Below are positions 1 to 11,220 of a stretch of DNA of 64,000 nt, piece after piece (position 1 is the first letter of the stretch; each line of letters begins with the position of its first letter). Source of the DNA: Hofstenia miamia. Its lineage: Eukaryota > Xenacoelomorpha > Acoela. The notes beneath the pieces were generated by a model. It was not told the origin of the DNA. It worked only from the letters and a program-made list of their open reading frames with translations, and made no database searches. The stretch covers positions 1,528,438-1,592,437 of the forward strand of contig SCFE01000097.1 in the NCBI GenBank assembly GCA_004352715.1. Direction: 5' to 3'. The position numbers and the translations under genes are program-made.

Positions 1-154
1 TGGATATATATATTGAGTTATCTGAAGAAAGTTCTTTTAAGGATCTAATTAGAGTTTTTGCTTTTCTTGGTATTTGAGGTTGTTTAAGATAACTGTCTAG
101 GAGTTTTTGGATATCTCTACGCCAGTTTTCACAATCATTTGAGATATATATATA

Positions 155-192
<38 letters not shown>

Positions 193-545
193 AACTATCC
201 TTGGCATTTTAAAAAGCATATAAAGCCTATGCGGTGTTTGATGTAGCAAAGTTCTGGATACAATTAGAAAATTATTTTATGAATTTGAACCTGATAAGTC
301 AGAAAATAGAACCCACTTCTAAATGGGCAATGTAAAATTGAAATATTTTAACCGTCCACCAAAGATAACGCGTACTACTATGAAAAATCACAAACTGAGT
401 GCGCCAGATGCAGAATGCATAGTATCCAGAGACCTTATATGTATTTATGTACTGTATTCATGTTTTAATAGCAATTTTCTGCATAAATAACGGGTTAGTT
501 ATTTTAAAATATAACTAGATTTCATTGTGCTAAGCATTCTTTTAG
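1..545 (+). other. 3' part of an intron upstream of the ATP synthase subunit c exon
   Basis: No coding segment is visible here. The stretch is AT-rich, carries a (TA)n tract at about 144-189, and ends in a plausible 3' splice site (TTCTTTTAG, AG at 544-545). Exons for the mitochondrial targeting sequence of the following gene must lie left of the window. Confidence 0.7.
144..189. repeat. (TA)n microsatellite
   Basis: An almost pure TA dinucleotide tract with one TTTA interruption, inside the intron before the ATP synthase exon. Confidence 0.95.
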
Positions 546-815
<270 letters not shown>

Positions 816-838
816 CTTAAATATGTAACAATATGTTT

Positions 839-844
839 AATAAA
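839..844 (+). promoter_or_regulatory. Polyadenylation signal AATAAA of the ATP synthase c gene
   Basis: AATAAA lies 24 nt after the TAG stop codon, giving a very short 3' UTR with cleavage probably near 860. Confidence 0.75.
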
Positions 845-1539
845 GAATCTTTAATTTTAAGCCGTTTATTGAAATGTCTACCAATGTGTGTAATCTGTAG
901 TTTGCACTCAAAACAGTTACATGCATACTTATAATAATTTTATATATTTTACTTTAAGTGTTTATAGTTACAGGACATGCTTGACATCTAATAATATTGT
1001 TTAAAGAATGTATTGTAATTGTGCATCTGATGAATTTGATCAAACTATTGATACGAAGAAACATTAAACCGGGAAGATAAATATATTTTTAGAAGTCACC
1101 AAGCATGTTTTTTGAATGATTTAGAAAGTTGATGGATGATGTCTTGGAAGAAGGCCAAGAGTATACCACAAAACTCAGAGCAGGGGTTAAATTGTCAATG
1201 CCATGGCACGGTAAAACGTAAAACCCAGATCAAAACAAATAATCCCTAATTTGAAATCTATGCGAAAATTCACGTCAACTGCGTTTTATTTATATTAATG
1301 CGCAATTTTTGCATGCAGAAATATTTGAACAATCTTGCACAATGAGATGCAATTTTCTTTACTGTTTCGTCTAATAAAGGTTTTCTACAGAATATTAATG
1401 TACCATCTATTTACTGTATAATTTCAGTCAATTACATTCTTTATTTGCATATAGATTGTATAGCAGACATCCTCGGAATGTTCCGTGAACACCATTTTTA
1501 CAGATAATGTACTATTTAATTTCATTCGTTGCGTCCTAT

Positions 1540-1809
1540 TGCTTAAATAATTAGTTTGATGACTGACACTACTTGAAGAACAGCTTTGTTTGAATAACTT
1601 TTTTAATAAGATATGATTAATAGAATTAATGCCTTAGATAGGTCAAGGGATGTGATCGCCACAAACTGATTAGAATCAAGGAGATATCTCCATTGTTCTG
1701 TTTGTACAAGAGCATCGGAAGTACAAAAATTTTTCCGAAATCCAAATTGCGTTTTTGATAATTTATAATAATCAAAATGAAACGTAATTTGTTTATGTCC
1801 AAGTCTCAA
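1540..1809 (-). pseudogene. Non-LTR retrotransposon reverse transcriptase fragment, frameshifted
   Basis: On the minus strand the translation contains LSKTQFGFRKNFCTSDALVQ followed by FVAITSLDLSKA. This matches the reverse-transcriptase core of LINE-type elements: QFGFRK, then DAL, then the LDLSKAFD block that holds the first catalytic aspartate. After SKA the frame breaks and the homologous text continues in another frame (SINHILLKKL). Only about 70 to 90 residues remain, without the YADD box, so this is a dead 5'- and 3'-truncated copy. The clade (Jockey, CR1, RTE or other) cannot be assigned from this piece. Confidence 0.75.
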
Positions 1810-2000
1810 AAACTCAAATTGAATATTTGAATTTAGTTAATATCAACCATTCTATTTTGGTTAACATGTCAAAAAGCGCAGACTATTCAATTCCCCTAAT
1901 AATGTTTTCTAATTAGTTGAAAAATCTTCAGAATAATGAATTTATCAACGACTTTGCATGTAAGAATATCTATGAAAATATGCCTATATGTGTATGTACG

Positions 2001-2005
<5 letters not shown>

Positions 2006-2035
<30 letters not shown>

Positions 2036-2586
2036 NNNNNNNNNNNNNNNNNNNNNNNNNNNNNNNNNNNNNNNNNNNNNNNNNNNNNNNNNNNNNNNNN
2101 NNNNNNNNNNNNNNNNNNNNNNNNNNNNNNNNNNNNNNNNNNNNNNNNNNNNNNNNNNNNNNNNNNNNNNNNNNNNNNNNNNNNNNNNNNNNNNNNNNNN
2201 NNNNNNNNNNNNNNNNNNNNNNNNNNNNNNNNNNNNNNNNNNNNNNNNNNNNNNNNNNNNNNNNNNNNNNNNNNNNNNNNNNNNNNNNNNNNNNNNNNNN
2301 NNNNNNNNNNNNNNNNNNNNNNNNNNNNNNNNNNNNNNNNNNNNNNNNNNNNNNNNNNNNNNNNNNNNNNNNNNNNNNNNNNNNNNNNNNNNNNNNNNNN
2401 NNNNNNNNNNNNNNNNNNNNNNNNNNNNNNNNNNNNNNNNNNNNNNNNNNNNNNNNNNNNNNNNNNNNNNNNNNNNNNNNNNNNNNNNNNNNNNNNNNNN
2501 NNNNNNNNNNNNNNNNNNNNNNNNNNNNNNNNNNNNNNNNNNNNNNNNNNNNNNNNNNNNNNNNNNNNNNNNNNNNNNNNNNNNNN
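2006..2586. repeat. (TA)n tract running into a 551-base assembly gap
   Basis: TA repeat at about 2006-2035, then N from 2036 to 2586. Unique sequence resumes abruptly after the gap with no TA on the right side. Confidence 0.9.
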
Positions 2587-3448
2587 CTTTTGTCATGTGT
2601 TAGTTTGTAGAATTTTGTATACATTGAGCAATAAATTTGCTTTGACTCATATTGGATTAAACAATAATATTTTCAAATAGTAGTCAGGGTGGTTTACTAA
2701 TGTTTCCAATGGGAAATTATAGGAAAATTTTAAATGGATTGGTGGGGAACTTTTAACACTTATAATTTAATAAATATTGCTGACGTTTGTTACTAATCGT
2801 GTCTCATAAAATGATGCTTGTAAAATATTTTTAGCAAAGGTTAAATACTATTACTAATTTACTATTACTATTATAATACTTATGAACAAACGATATGACT
2901 TAGTGTAGAATGTTCTCTCCTTGGGACTTCATTCCACAGTGGAACATTCTAACTAAACAAATAACGAGTAATAAATTGCAGTTTGCTTTTTACTTGCAGT
3001 TTAGCGAAGTAACGTGGAACCAATTGTGTACTCCAATAACAACCCAGAGAAGAAATGTCTTGGTAAATCTTCTGATAGTTGAGATGGCCTCCGGCCGGCG
3101 CAGAACTAAGAAAAAACTAATCCCTACGCTCAGCTCATCGAAAGTTGAAAAACCACACTGGCTTATCGTACATGTAAACAAAAACCTTACTCCCCTAAAC
3201 CTACGTTATCCCTTAGGGTACAGAAGGGGTTACTGGCATTCAGTTTCGGTCACCAGTGGCGTTGCTCTACCCGAAGCGATGCCCTATATTTACCTAATGT
3301 ACATATTAAACATTAATATAAAATAAGGAAAAAACAATAATATATCCGGAAAAGTAAAGGTCAATTTGGGAAAATTTATTATATCTAAAATGTTCATAGA
3401 ATAGCGGTTCGGGAAATATATAATTAAAAAAAATAATACAACTGAACG
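2587..3448. other. Intergenic DNA without a recognisable gene
   Basis: A 138-codon + strand reading frame (2910-3326) is present but has no motif, signal peptide or family resemblance that I recognise. Around 3253 the sequence CAGTGGCGTTGC resembles the ends of hAT-type repeats found elsewhere in the window, so part of this stretch may be transposon-derived. Confidence 0.4.
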
Positions 3449-3736
3449 TTGGGTACTAATGCTGGTCATGCTCTGGAAGTTTCAGACAACCGAAAGCTTA
3501 CTAAATACGCAGAATCATGTTCAGCAGCTGGTATATCCTTCATACCACTATCAGTGGAAGCTCTAGGAGGATGGTCACCAATTGCTATCAAAGTATTCTC
3601 CAAGATGTCTTTTATGTCTTCTGCCAGAAATGCCTCTTGCGATCTGAATACGGTTTCTACATACTTTTTTCAGCAATTGTCAGTAATTTTACAGCGGGGA
3701 AATGCTACACTTCTTTTATCAAGATATGGTTGTTAG
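3449..3736 (+). pseudogene. Retroelement C-terminal domain fragment
   Basis: About 95 codons are open and contain GTNAGHALEVSDNRKLTKYA, then FIPLSVEALGGWS, then FFQQLSVILQRGNA. From memory of the family, this order (an AG...A..RK.RKY segment, a [F/V]xPLxVE[A/T]xGxW segment, then Q[R/Q]LSxxxQRGNA) is the extreme C-terminus of large reverse-transcriptase-bearing polyproteins that litter cnidarian, tunicate and other invertebrate genomes. The reverse transcriptase itself is not present here. The fragment ends at a TAG near 3736. The same family occurs on the opposite strand at 5290-6160. Confidence 0.65.
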
Positions 3737-4202
3737 GGTTCGAGCAATTCATGTCTAATCTGTGGCATCTGGAACACAAACTCAACCTTTGTACAAGTTT
3801 TTCAATATCGATCACCCAAAAAATAATCATTGTAATGTTAATTTTATATGTATTGATTTTCGTTCTTTTTNAAAAAAAACAATTTTATATTCGGTGATTC
3901 TTAAATATTCTATTTTTGTAATGTTAATTTTGTAAAACTTAAATTAAAACATCTGACAATATCAGAAATCACATATTTAACAAAAGTAAATATTTACGTT
4001 TAACACAGTGCTGGGCAGACGATCCATCATCTATTAAACAATTCAAATTAAATAAAGCAGCGCAATAATGATCACTCGAAAGCCAGCGACCAATCAGAAA
4101 TAAGCATAAGGCAAAGGATTAGAACATAATAAAATAGCACCGAAATTTCTTATATTGACCACTAATGATACAAATTGGTTCTATACCTGGGATTATGCTA
4201 CA

Positions 4203-4645
4203 ATATATATATATATATATATATATANNNNNNNNNNNNNNNNNNNNNNNNNNNNNNNNNNNNNNNNNNNNNNNNNNNNNNNNNNNNNNNNNNNNNNNNN
4301 NNNNNNNNNNNNNNNNNNNNNNNNNNNNNNNNNNNNNNNNNNNNNNNNNNNNNNNNNNNNNNNNNNNNNNNNNNNNNNNNNNNNNNNNNNNNNNNNNNNN
4401 NNNNNNNNNNNNNNNNNNNNNNNNNNNNNNNNNNNNNNNNNNNNNNNNNNNNNNNNNNNNNNNNNNNNNNNNNNNNNNNNNNNNNNNNNNNNNNNNNNNN
4501 NNNNNNNNNNNNNNNNNNNNNNNNNNNNNNNNNNNNNNNNNNNNNNNNNNNNNNNNNNNNNNNNNNNNNNNNNNNNNNNNNNNNNNNNNNNNNNNNNNNN
4601 NNNNNNNNNNNNNNNNNNNNNNNNNNNNNNNNNNATATATATATA
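4203..4645. repeat. (TA)n tract interrupted by a 407-base assembly gap
   Basis: TA repeat on both sides of N at 4228-4634. The gap probably represents collapsed TA repeat. Confidence 0.9.
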
Positions 4646-5289
4646 CTAAAGAATAGTTCCTCTCCTCAGAAAAAAAGATGGGTGCGACCCTGGCCATGGT
4701 TAAGGAAACGAAATTTTTTGGGCTGATTATTGAAATGATCATTATTAAATGTGGATGATGCCCATAATTAACCGTTGGGTGATTCACTGTAAAAAAAATT
4801 TTAAAATCTTAAATGCTGAATAAACAAATATAAATTATATGATCACATAGTAGTTTCATGTATATTATTTTAAATAGTATGATAACTTTAAATGTTAGGT
4901 AAGAAATTCATATTTCCAATTAACAGAAATTTGCAATTTTAAACTTACAAAGTTATAAACAAATTTACAAAACTGGCATTACAATTATTCACAATCATCT
5001 GCAAATTTACAAAGCTCAATTATAAAATTATTAAAACTTTGTAAAATTAACATTACATGATTAAAAATTTTCAACAAACTTATGAAATAATCCAATAGTT
5101 TTTATTACATTACAATGATTTTTAAATTGGCAAGCGTTTATTACTTTCGAAAACTCCGTAGATTATTTAATTGTTTTTACAATGTGATAAAATTTGAGTT
5201 GCGTGCCATCTTTAAAGCATTACTCCCAATTGCTGGAATATTTGTTGAGTAATACTATGATGTCAGCAACTCGTGCAACAAGAACCAAC
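4646..5289. other. AT-rich intergenic DNA, nothing recognised
   Basis: No coding frame, RNA gene or repeat boundary could be supported here. The stretch has many short repeats of the type ACAAATTTACAAA. Confidence 0.5.
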
Positions 5290-6160
5290 CTCCTAATACT
5301 TTAAAAGTCAGCAACAAACGTAATAACTGCTTCTTGATTGGTCATGCTTCCCAAATTTTCTATTTTCTGCAACTTGCATGGGGTAGCCGGCAGTAGTTCC
5401 AGCATGTGTTACTGTTGATGATTTCAGGAACTAATAATAGTGACGTCAAGGGCAGGTGGACGATCGTTAAACCAAATTGGTAAGAATAATTCACCTGTTC
5501 AAGTTCTATTAGAAGATGTAGTTGCCATGTTATAAAATCGTTGACAATGCAGAATTCCCAGCACAATTATAAATTATTTCGTAAATACGACCATGCCGCG
5601 TGATTCTCTTCACATCACTAGCACATTACCTCGAAATACATTTAGCATACCTGTACATTTCGGACATGGTATTTCCAAATACCAAGGCGATATGCTATTG
5701 CAACTTGGAATTCCGCAGGTGCAAGGGTTAATCCAAGTGCACTTGCTGGAATTGCTGAAAACCAATAACATCTATGCGGTAAAGAGTAGTTAAGCAACCT
5801 GGATTCGTCTCGATTGGTTTTTGCATCAGACTGCGTTCTGTGCCTTAGTTGATCATCATATTTTTTCGTGATTCGCTTTTGTGATTTAGTTGGTAAATCA
5901 TATGCAATTGCGCATGATAAGTGTATATTTGAATGTATCAGCCGTGAAACACACTGTGCAGCGATATCACTCAATAGGTCTTCATATTTTTCAATTAAGC
6001 ACGCTTGATTCCTGCAATATATATGAGACCGAATATAAGCAACTGGCACGTATAAAGAATTTGGGATACCGCGACCACCTAGACGAATAGACAATTCAGC
6101 TTGCAGTTTTTTAGATTGAGAAATTATAGATTTGGAAATGTATTCAAAGCAGGCAAGCAC
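5290..6160 (-). pseudogene. Degenerate retroelement polyprotein, C-terminal half
   Basis: The minus strand carries a 172-codon open stretch (6160-5642) with LSIRLGGRGIPN near its start and WFSAIPASALGLTLAPAEFQ then AIAYRLGI near its end. This follows the LSxRxGGxGIxxP ... SSWLxALPLxxxGFxLxxxEFRDAxALRYG layout downstream of the RT in invertebrate retroelements. After a zinc-knuckle-like region the frame breaks. Conserved pieces continue in other frames: FNDRPPALDVTIISS, then THAGTTAGYPMQVAENRKF, then ITFVAD. These correspond to the C-terminal domain also seen at 3449-3736. Several stops and frameshifts make it non-functional. The two copies lie in opposite orientation, so they are independent insertions or an inverted duplicate. 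Confidence 0.7.
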
Positions 6161-8259
6161 CGAATTTTCAAGTTTTGATATTATATGTTCTTAAAAAGTA
6201 AATAATCTGTGACACACACGTAGAATATCGAAGTAAATGGAGCTGGAGGTTATTCAATTTAGAAAACAAACCATGGAAGTTGATTGCATTTTTGAAACTA
6301 TTAAGAAAAACTTTTTCATGGAATGACATGGTTATTGAGAGTGCTACGCCAAGAATGACCAAGCCTTCAGTTTTTCGGGTTGATTTAGTAAAGAATATAT
6401 GACATATCCATAAATTTATTTGGCAACGATATCTCACATTTACCGATGCTCACTGTTAAGAAAATTTAAGTAAATTTTGTGCGTATAAACTTAAATACTG
6501 TTACAAGCACGTTCACCAACAATAGAACCGCTATCTAGGTAAAATACTACAGTTGGAAGATATGGTAAACTCAGTAATCTCCTTGATTATTGGATGAATT
6601 GTATATGTAACAGAAAGGAACTTTATGCATAGTCTGCATATAATTGTACATAATTTTATTCAAAATATATTTTGCTATAGGTATATTGTAGTGTTTTAAA
6701 CTTCGACACGGGCGACTTTTTTATTGATCGTAAGAATTGACTTTATTTTTTTTACAGAATGTCTGCAAGATAATTATTCATTAAAAGTGTTCATATATCA
6801 AAGAGTGTAAGGCTTTACATTCTCTCAAAGGAAATTTCTGTCTTTAGCCATAAGTATGTCTAATTTTGAAAAACACTGTTCCACGTTACCACTTGACGGC
6901 TTAGCCTTTTTAAAGGTAAATACTCAAACGGCGACAAGTTTCCGTTTCTCTGAATAATTTCATCAAAGTTGGTATTTGCCTGAACTCTTTCTTCCAGGTA
7001 TCCCATAGTTCAATTCTATCGCTTAAAAGTTGATAGTTCAATAGAAATGAAATTGACCGCTTATTGATTTTCTTTCAACAATTTGACCAAAGGGAAAAAT
7101 TTTTCATTAACTTCATAATCGCAATTTTTATCAAAATTCCGTTAAAGTTTTCATTTTAGAGTTTTCTTGCAATGCAATATTTTCTGATACATTTTTTTTC
7201 AAATTTGGGAGTAAACATTGTAAGTTGCAGGTTGCAATTAATAAACGTTATTAGATGAAACAAAATTCGCTTATACAAATATATTTATTTCTGCTTTGCA
7301 GTATGTTCATGATTATTAAGAGCAAGTCATTTCTAAGTCTATTATCTTGAAAACTCATCAAATAAAATGACATACTTGCGGACGACCTTCGCCTATAATA
7401 CGTTTACTTGTATGAAGAAACTCAAATTGCATATTTTATTGCATAGGGAAGTCATAGTTAGCTATTCGATAAATAATGGAATATAATTTGATCCTAGTGA
7501 TGTCTATTTCAAGAGTAATTTAAAACATTTAACGTAAAACTAAGTTTATTGAAATGTTAAAAATATATTTACAGTAAATGTTCACACATTTCTTATCATT
7601 TCATTCAATATATACCTGCAAGTGGCACAGCTGTTAGTAAATATATCTTATTATTTCTAAGTGATCTTTTTGGTCTTTAAAAAATGGACCCAGTTCTTTA
7701 AAAAGTCGCAACAATGCTGATTCCCTATCTCCATCTAAGGAAATATATTTGTGCAGAACTTATGGTAGATTTAGCCTGTAGCGAACTACAGTTAGTAATA
7801 TTTTTCCATCTTTATTTTGTCCTCCTATAAAATTTAGAATTTGTTATTAATAAATCATCATCAGAGATAGAATAATGCCACGCCTCAGATTTTAATACTT
7901 AATGCTTTGTATCATTGTTTAGCATTAAAGGAATCTAAACCTCTATCATTTGAAATTTGAGCTTATATGAATTCAAAATTACTTTCCATCGGCACGGCAA
8001 ATTCCACTCCCCGGTTGTAACTCTGATCATGATATCAATATGTACTGCAAACAAATGACCTCAGGTGTAAATCATCATAGTGTCAGCGCCATTAGTTTGA
8101 TAAAAGTGAATAGAACTAATCAGCAGCTGGCAGGACTAACAACAAGATCGATGAGCGGTTTTCTTAGCATTTACGTTAGTGCAAAGATTGCATAAATTTC
8201 CCATCTATTAGCAAAAACATGTAGACATCGGTTTTTTTCCTTTTATGAGTAAGGAGCTT
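6161..8259. other. Intergenic DNA without recognisable genes
   Basis: Only short meaningless frames are seen. A TACTAAC-like branch-point string followed by AG lies on the minus strand near 7635, but the 15-nt segment behind it could not be tied to any gene. Confidence 0.5.
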
Positions 8260-9200
8260 AGCTTGAAAGAAAAAGAATTTTCTGAGATACTACCTAAAGC
8301 TTTCGCAGTAGCCAGGTGGATTCGGCATTTTTCGGATGGACCGAGTCTCTGTAAGACAAAGAACTTTCAGGTCGCCCCTGGACATCATTGACCACAGAGA
8401 CCATGATCTGTGCAAACATCATATCGTCCAAAGACTGGGATTATTACCCAATTTTTCCTTGCCGCTGAGTTTGAAGTGAGCTATAGGAGTGCTTAGAGGA
8501 CTATGCACGAGCATCTTGTGCAAAGAAACTGCTGTGCAAGATTGTTTTTGCATTTCTTTACTGTCACCAGTGCACTGAGAGAGTTCAGATCTGTCGCCAG
8601 TGGTTGGAGGTCTTCGACTCTTCTTCAAACAGATAACTCTGTAAATCATCACAAGTGATGAGTGTTGAATTTTTATTTTAACCAACAATGATAAGGCTTC
8701 CGACAGGATGTGGCTCAACAATGAAGACTCTTGACCTGAAGTGCACAAACGATTTTTCACAGCACCATTTTTTAAACTCACAAGGCATCATTTAGGTAGA
8801 TATCCTGCCAGAGAAGTCTGCAATCAGTGCAAGCCAATATTCAAATGCAATTTTGCCATACATGCTCCAAACTAGGGCTGAAGCTGGGCCAGCTCAATTG
8901 CATCACTAAAATGCGTTTTCACACACGGCAGCACTCACAGTGACTTTCTTAAGTGCACAACATATTCAAATGCTTGAACATCTACTCTACTCACCCGACC
9001 TTGAACTTTTTGACTTTTGAATAAAAAGGGGTTATCTTGAAGACTTTTTTCCCGTATCCAAGATCTTGCATTGTCTGTAAATTCTGAACTATGAAGTGTT
9101 CCTCTTTCTGAGTATCTATTCTGCTTTCAGAGGTGATTCCATCAGCTACAACGAGTCATAGATGTTCAGGGAGCTAGCTTAGAGGGAATCAAATTGTTGT
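8260..9200 (+). pseudogene. Decayed mariner-family transposase
   Basis: Stops and frameshifts run through the whole region, but the order of recognisable blocks is that of a mariner transposase. First is VARWIRHFSDGPSLCKTKNF (HTH and linker), then a block like AAEFEVSYRSA with MHEHLVQRNCCARL. Next come ITSDEC (cf. the TGDESW aspartate box) and MWLNNEDS (cf. QWLSKNSP). The C-terminal motifs are LFSRIQDLALSV and QRVIDVQGASLEG (cf. the QGAYFEGD ending). The terminal sequence CTTTTCGATCTTCCCTCGTA just downstream (about 9247-9266) resembles a mariner terminal inverted repeat. A matching left end was not found. It is an old, inactive copy. Confidence 0.7.
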
Positions 9201-9641
9201 TTTGTTTAACATAATTCTTGTTTGTAATATATACTTTGGTTTCAAAACTTTTCGATCTTCCCTCGTACAACGATTTTTCCTAAGATATTTTCGCAATAAA
9301 TATGTTACCTACTAAATATAAATGTTATTGGGAAGGCAAACATAAAAGTACATAATGATCGCTTCAATACCGACTTGTTATTTTAAGGTAAAGTAGATTC
9401 TATATCAATTTGAAACTTTCAAAAAAAAATTGTTTTATTCTGTGATACAATTAACCGTTGCACATAGAAAAAAATAAAAATTTGTGATCTTTGGCAAAGA
9501 TAATACTAAATATCAAATGGTTAATTTATAATCACCTTGAAGAAATCTTATCAGCATTTTCTTATAAATATCTGTTTACCTAAAGTATACATGAGAACTA
9601 ACTGTAGTATACCATACGAAAAATTGATTTAAGGTACCCAC

Positions 9642-9794
9642 CTAAATTTCCTATAATAAGCACGTGTGTTCTATGTCTCGTGTATATTTCAAATATCATA
9701 TGTACATATAAAATTTCTATGCAAAGTAAAATCGATATCATAAGCAATCCACAAACTGCAGCTAGAATAGCAAACCCTGTCAAACTCAATCTTT
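9642..9794 (-). CDS. Possible exon encoding one transmembrane helix (unassigned gene)
   Basis: On the minus strand a good acceptor (CTCATTTGCAG) and a donor (TTTAG|GTGGGT) bracket 153 nt that stay open in one frame and would be phase-symmetric. The translation starts RLSLTGFAILAAVCGLLMIS and continues as a hydrophobic stretch of about 27 residues (to LCIEILYVHM), then IYTRHR. This is the pattern of a membrane helix followed by a basic cytoplasmic edge. It loosely recalls the last membrane segment of ionotropic receptors, but I cannot assign a family. No partner exons were found. It may equally be a chance open frame in AT-rich DNA. Confidence 0.22.
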
Positions 9795-9866
9795 CTGCAA
9801 ATGAGAGGTTGCAAAATAACTGTTGTCTAAAGAACAGTTGCAATAATATAGTTCTTATTCAATGCT

Positions 9867-10952
9867 GATATTTGTTACATGTGTCACTCATTTTAGTACT
9901 CTACGAAATGTTGAGTAAAAAAATGATCGCCGTGATACAACCATATAAATTTTTACGTTGTTGCACTCTTTATATATGTTTTTCTTTAGCAAAGTTCATA
10001 TATATTTTTTGTGTTTTTAATAGTGAAAATGTTTTATCTAATTTCTAAGGCAGTAGCCAAATCTTACAATTTTTTTTGAATATGACCAGCCGCTCTCCTT
10101 CAATATGCAAAATGAACTAAAATATATACGCCCTTAACCATTAATACTTTTGGGAATATTGATATTTGGTGTACTGGTTATGATAGCGACCTCTACTTTT
10201 GGTAACTACGCATACCACTATGTCTCAACATCTTTTCAAAATGTAAATAAATTATTAAATATATTTCAGAGTGGATGGCCATAATGTCACCAATTAATCA
10301 TTCCTAAGTAGTCCGATTTCAATGTTTACTTTTGTGAAGAGATTGTTACCGCATTGCGCTATCTTTCAAAGCATTCGTTCATACAGGTTGCAGATTAGCC
10401 TTTGAGTTTGAAGAGCTTTATCAATGATATGCAAAATATGTTCTAAATTTCAGACGAATTAGCACCGAAAATCGTTCCTACCTGACTACATTATAACAGT
10501 CTGCATATTTGTTATAAATTGGCAACTTCCAACATTTACATAAATTTAGGAAAACACTGTTAAACATTTAAAAGTACATTAAAATAAAATACATCTTATC
10601 ATTTACGGTTGTGTGGAATTATTGATTTTCAAGCATGAATCGTTTTGTAATAAATACCATTGGAAATATAGAAATTCAGATGTTGAATAAAATATAATTC
10701 AAAGTTTTTTAAAATATGGTGATATATTTTCAAAATTATTCTTTATGAAATCATTAAGTGCACTATAGTAAAATTGTGCATATAATTTTTCGAATTTGCC
10801 GCTGGACTATAAGCTCGTATGCAAATGCTAAAATTTTAGTTCTAAAATTAGTTTTGATGGCAATATGGGTGCTAATATATAAACGTATGCATACCTTTTG
10901 CAAGTGATCTTTCATTAAATCTATTAAAATCAAATTGATTAATGCTATTCAT
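9867..10952. other. Intergenic DNA, nothing recognised
   Basis: AT-rich, with only short frames and no repeat ends that I could delimit. Confidence 0.5.
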
Positions 10953-11028
10953 CAGAGTTGGAAATGGACTAATTTCTTAGACCCGTCCCGGCCCAGCCAA
11001 AGTTTAGGCTTACCCCAATTCCAACTCA
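10953..11028. mobile_element. Very short hAT-type MITE (76 bp), CAGAGTTGG family
   Basis: Left end CAGAGTTGGAAATG and right end CCCAATTCCAACTCA form terminal inverted repeats. They are flanked by an 8-bp target duplication, CTATTCAT (10945-10952) and CTATTCAC (11029-11036), with one mismatch. The interior is GC-richer than the surroundings (CCCGTCCCGGCCCAGCC). The ends match the larger element at 46533-47248. Eight-base duplications are the hallmark of hAT-superfamily insertion. Confidence 0.7.
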
Positions 11029-11050
11029 CTATTCACCAAGAAATCAGAAC

Positions 11051-11053
<3 letters not shown>

Positions 11054-11090
<37 letters not shown>

Positions 11091-11220
11091 NNNNNNNNNN
11101 NNNNNNNNNNNNNNNNNNNNNNNNNNNNNNNNNNNNNNNNNNNNNNNNNNNNNNNNNNNNNNNNNNNNNNNNNNNNNNNNNNNNNNNNNNNNNNNNNNNN
11201 NNNNNNNNTATATATATATA
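11054..11220. repeat. (TA)n tract with a 118-base assembly gap
   Basis: TA repeat on both sides of N at 11091-11208. Confidence 0.9.

Noticed and set aside
7622-7650. Minus-strand TACTAACAG followed by a 15-nt segment and GTATAT, resembling a microexon
   Set aside because: Too short to test and no evidence that it joins any gene.
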